From NCBI RefSeq assembly GCF_901709675.1, contig NC_051093.1:6965053-7029052 (forward strand): 64,000 bases of DNA, read 5' to 3'. Below the pieces are notes generated by a model. It was not told the origin of the DNA. It did not search any database and saw nothing but the letters and a program-made list of their open reading frames with translations. Numbering within the stretch: the first letter of the stretch is position 1; each line of letters begins with the position of its first letter. Shown in pieces: positions 61,801-64,000 of this stretch. Position numbers and translations under genes: made by a program. Source of the stretch: Syngnathus acus. Lineage: Eukaryota; Chordata; Actinopteri; Syngnathiformes; Syngnathidae.

Positions 61801-61830
61801 CACAAGACTGCTTGCTGCAGCCTTGTGTAG
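55818..61830 (+). CDS. rab37: Rab37 small GTPase
   Basis: Nine exons join in phase: 55818-55928, 56648-56758, 59128-59169, 59824-59890, 60029-60081, 60365-60430, 61074-61130, 61531-61607 and 61725-61830, giving 229 residues. G1 GDSSVGKT at 42-49, switch [12 protein letters not shown]3 WDTAGQE at 90-96, G4 NKAD at 149-152 and G5 ETSAK at 177-181 are all present. The end TACCSLV carries the twin Cys typical of geranylgeranylated Rabs. [32 protein letters not shown] and the [18 protein letters not shown] helix fit Rab37/Rab26; adjacency to nherf1 (as in human 17q25.1) points to Rab37. The family acts in secretory-granule exocytosis. The N-terminal 37 residues ([15 protein letters not shown]) differ from the usual mammalian N-terminus, so alternative first exons may exist. 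Introns 2 and 3 carry MITEs and an orphan reading frame. Confidence 0.94.
58453..58700. mobile_element. MITE with ~50-base inverted termini, interrupted by a second repeat
   Basis: The left end TACCGTATTTTCAGCACTAT followed by AAGGCGCACC is repeated inverted at the right end (GGTGCGTCTTATAGTGGGGA, AAATACGATA). This is a common fish and vertebrate short inverted-repeat element. A stretch at about 58565-58615 (GGCGTGTCCAAAGTCCGGCC) looks like a piece of a different hAT-type repeat inserted in it. Lies in rab37 intron 2. Confidence 0.65.
59262..59699 (+). pseudogene. Orphan reading frame inside rab37 intron 3, likely frameshifted
   Basis: A coding-looking stretch in the intron between exons 59128-59169 and 59824-59890. 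Frame one runs 59262 to about 59520, with residues such as [20 protein letters not shown] and [19 protein letters not shown]. The coding signal then seems to move into another frame ([20 protein letters not shown] and on to NDENNSVD, stop at 59699). The mixture of acidic, aromatic and helical residues is not typical of random AT-rich intron sequence. I do not recognise a family. It may be a decayed retrocopy or a mobile-element fragment. It has no splice sites that fit rab37. Confidence 0.35.
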
Positions 61831-62400
61831 CTAAACCCAACACTGGGCCAGGAGACACACACGCACACACACATGCGCATTCATGCACACACACATTAAA
61901 AAGGGGATCAAGACAGAGGGAGGTGGGGTAGGGGTAGGATAAGTAAAGCCAATCCCGGCACTAATCCTAAGAAGTGAGCATCAAGCTTTTCTCCGCTCAA
62001 TTGAACGACAGTGAATCCGATTGCCGTCCCTTGTCGAAAATGTGAATATCATTCTGTAGAAAATGTGTTGTGGTCTTTGTGGTGACAGTTGTGATCAAAC
62101 GGAAAAAAAAAAGCCAGGATTTACAAAACAAAGTTATCTGCCATCTGCAGAGACAATGAGGAGCATGTTTGCAGTGCGCTTGGTTTAGTTTTATATGAAC
62201 AATCAATATGAGCGTTGCTAGGGAATATAACTTTGTTTTCATGTCACTTTTTAGAGGCTGTGAACTGAATCTCTTTTGGACTTTCAGTCTTTCTCTTTAC
62301 CGAGTGTACATAAACCGCCACAAAGTCGGACATATTCACGTGTGGATAGCTGTTAGAATAAAATCAATGTTGGAGGCCTCTTGCCCGTTTTGTGTTTGTG
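61831..62400 (+). other. rab37: rab37 3' UTR with polyadenylation signal
   Basis: Non-coding; includes a CA-rich simple stretch (61857-61897) and AATAAA at about 62357-62362. Confidence 0.5.
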
Positions 62401-63600
62401 TCTGTACGTCAACTTGAGGGCCATTCTTGAAGTCCATTCAAAGATCTTTTCACTGTTGCACCAGAGATTACTTGTATTTCCTGCCCTGCTTCGAAAATCC
62501 TCAAAACATGTACATTCTCATTTCATACGCACTCTGAAACGTAAATGTGTCTCTTTGAACAATGTTGTTGTGGAGACTGTGCAAAATCTGTAATTGTTCC
62601 ATGCACTGTATCGTCTTGAGTTATTCAATGTCCATTTTCAATGTTTTTGGTCACATTTGTTCCTTCTCGGAGGTGTCACGGTGATCACAAAGTGCCATGA
62701 AAAAGTGCTTTGTTATCATATTATATATAAAGTATTTTTTGTAATGTATCTTGGCGCTGTTTTATCAAAGTTGCTTTGTGGGAGTTGTGCTGAAGTCAAT
62801 AAGCCACAGTGTGGCAGCACTGAGTCTGTTTATTATTTGTGCAACCCCCAAAGTGTATAAATGTTCAGTATTTATAGGCCACAGTGGTCATGTTACATTC
62901 TCTCAATAGCTTCACATGATGCCAGATATCTTTGTTGCGATGTTGACATTGAGTCTATACTCTGAAGTGAAGGATGTGCTTGAGTTTATAAACACGGCGC
63001 ACATCTGTGATTCACTGTACCAGCCTTCACACCTCCTCCTCCTCCTCTCACATCTACTCTGAGTCAGTCAGTGTGCATCAGCTTGCATGGACTTTCTCAA
63101 TCCTTTACCTCAAGCTGAGCCAGAAGCTGCACAGCTTAAGACACCTACTTATCAATGCTGATACTCCAACAGCTTTACATTTCCTCGTTGGGGGATAGTG
63201 CGCTTGTCTTCCTCCACTTATTAGCTCTTTGAATGACAAATATATATTTTTAGGACTTTTGCAATGACCCAAAACTTTATTCTGCAAGGAGGCGTGAGAG
63301 TTCTGAGTATTTATCCATCTATATTTCTATATGTCAAAAAGTAAAATTTAAAAAAAGTCAGTGAAGTACTAACAAGTATAATTTAATGAAATCCAAAATA
63401 AGTCCGTGAGCAAAGATAATACTGTTAGTGGTGTGTTTATATTAAATTATTTTGGTTACACCACGTGACGCCAAAATGCTTATAAAAACAAAACCAAGCG
63501 GAATTGAACATTTATTCGCACCATTAGTGTGCCTATTGAAATATCCGTTGACCCGTTTCCCAACACTTTGCGACTGCTTTGCATGAAGAGGCCAGCTGGG
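62401..63600. other. Spacer rab37 to nherf1
   Basis: AT-rich non-coding sequence; no gene or element recognised. GC content rises from about 63540 toward the nherf1 promoter and 5' UTR. Confidence 0.45.
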
Positions 63601-63923
63601 CTGGTCCGTGAACGCACCTCCCTCTTCCTGAGTGGACTTTCTACTTGTGTCGTGGAGAGTGCTGACGGAGTTTCTGGACCGGGACCTTCGCCCCACGCTG
63701 CAAGCGGGTCACGCAGAGGACCACAGCCCCCAGTCGGACTTTGAACCCGTTACTCGGTAAAAAGTGAAAAGTGCGCTCGAGTATTTGTTCGCAGCGCTCG
63801 CACTTTTTCTTTTGACACTCCCCACTCAGGAGAAGAAGCAGCATCCCTCCGGCTCCGCTCTTCGAGTCTTTTCCACGGGTATTGAGCAACAGGTTGAGCC
63901 TCGGCCGAGAGAAGCAGCCGACC

Positions 63924-64000
63924 ATGCCGAGTAAAAGCCAATACTTACGGCCCCGGCTCTGTACGCTGGATAAAGGCGACAACGGCTACGGCTTCCACCT
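63924..64000 (+). CDS. nherf1: Na+/H+ exchange regulatory cofactor NHERF1 (partial, 5' end)
   Basis: The frame begins ATG at 63924 (MPSKSQYLRPRLCTLDKG) and continues GDNGYGFHL to the end of the window. RPRLCTLDKG, then GYGFHL, is the start of the first PDZ domain of NHERF1/SLC9A3R1 (human PRLCCLEKGPNGYGFHL), with GYGF the carboxylate-binding loop. Only about 25 residues are in the window. The protein is a scaffold linking membrane proteins to ezrin. It lies next to rab37, as in human 17q25.1. NHERF2 is possible from sequence alone; synteny favours NHERF1. Confidence 0.85.
   Translation, partial: MPSKSQYLRPRLCTLDKGDNGYGFH

Overview
The window is 64 kb of vertebrate nuclear DNA, almost certainly from a teleost fish and probably a compact percomorph-type genome. 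The evidence is multi-exon genes with GT-AG introns, many only 80-1500 bases long, proteins that I recognise as vertebrate orthologues, and fish-type hAT and MITE repeats. Gene content corresponds mainly to human 17q25 (17q25.3 and 17q25.1), with xylt2 (human 17q21) inserted. All gene models were spliced by eye and checked for phase; no alignment was run.

Layout. Bases 1-1200 hold a degenerate coding-like stretch. Then on the + strand come ppp1r27 (1544-2596), mcrip1 (4497-5307), alyref (6771-9218) and arhgdia (15420-16603). cdr2l (17713-21109, minus) lies tail to tail with arhgdia. Bases 21.8-26.0 kb are a repeat island: tRNA-Glu-like units, a 2.1 kb degenerate telomere-type (CCCTAA) array with a head-to-head TTAGGG/CCCTAA junction at about 22426, and hAT-type inverted repeats at both borders. 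recql5 (26489-33475, minus) follows, with smim5 (30540-30820, plus) nested in one of its introns. Next are a PRY-SPRY protein gene (34091-37326, minus) and a small single-pass membrane protein gene with a PPPSYEE motif (38278-43039, minus). That gene is divergent from xylt2 (43789-50549, plus). rab37 (55818-61830, plus) and the first 77 coding bases of nherf1/slc9a3r1 (63924 onward, plus) close the window.

Functionally these are mostly housekeeping genes: PP1 regulation, CtBP/ERK co-repressor regulation, mRNA export, Rho-GDI, a neuronal coiled-coil antigen family, RecQ helicase, proteoglycan xylosyltransferase, secretory-vesicle Rab and a PDZ scaffold. They do not form an operon-like system; the order is ancestral synteny.

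The most unusual parts are (1) the telomere-like/tRNA-like island, which has a fusion-type head-to-head junction, 6-base register and roughly 516-base higher-order duplication, and (2) recql5, where conserved C-terminal exons can only be read by changing frame, while the helicase-core exons and all other modelled genes in the window are clean.
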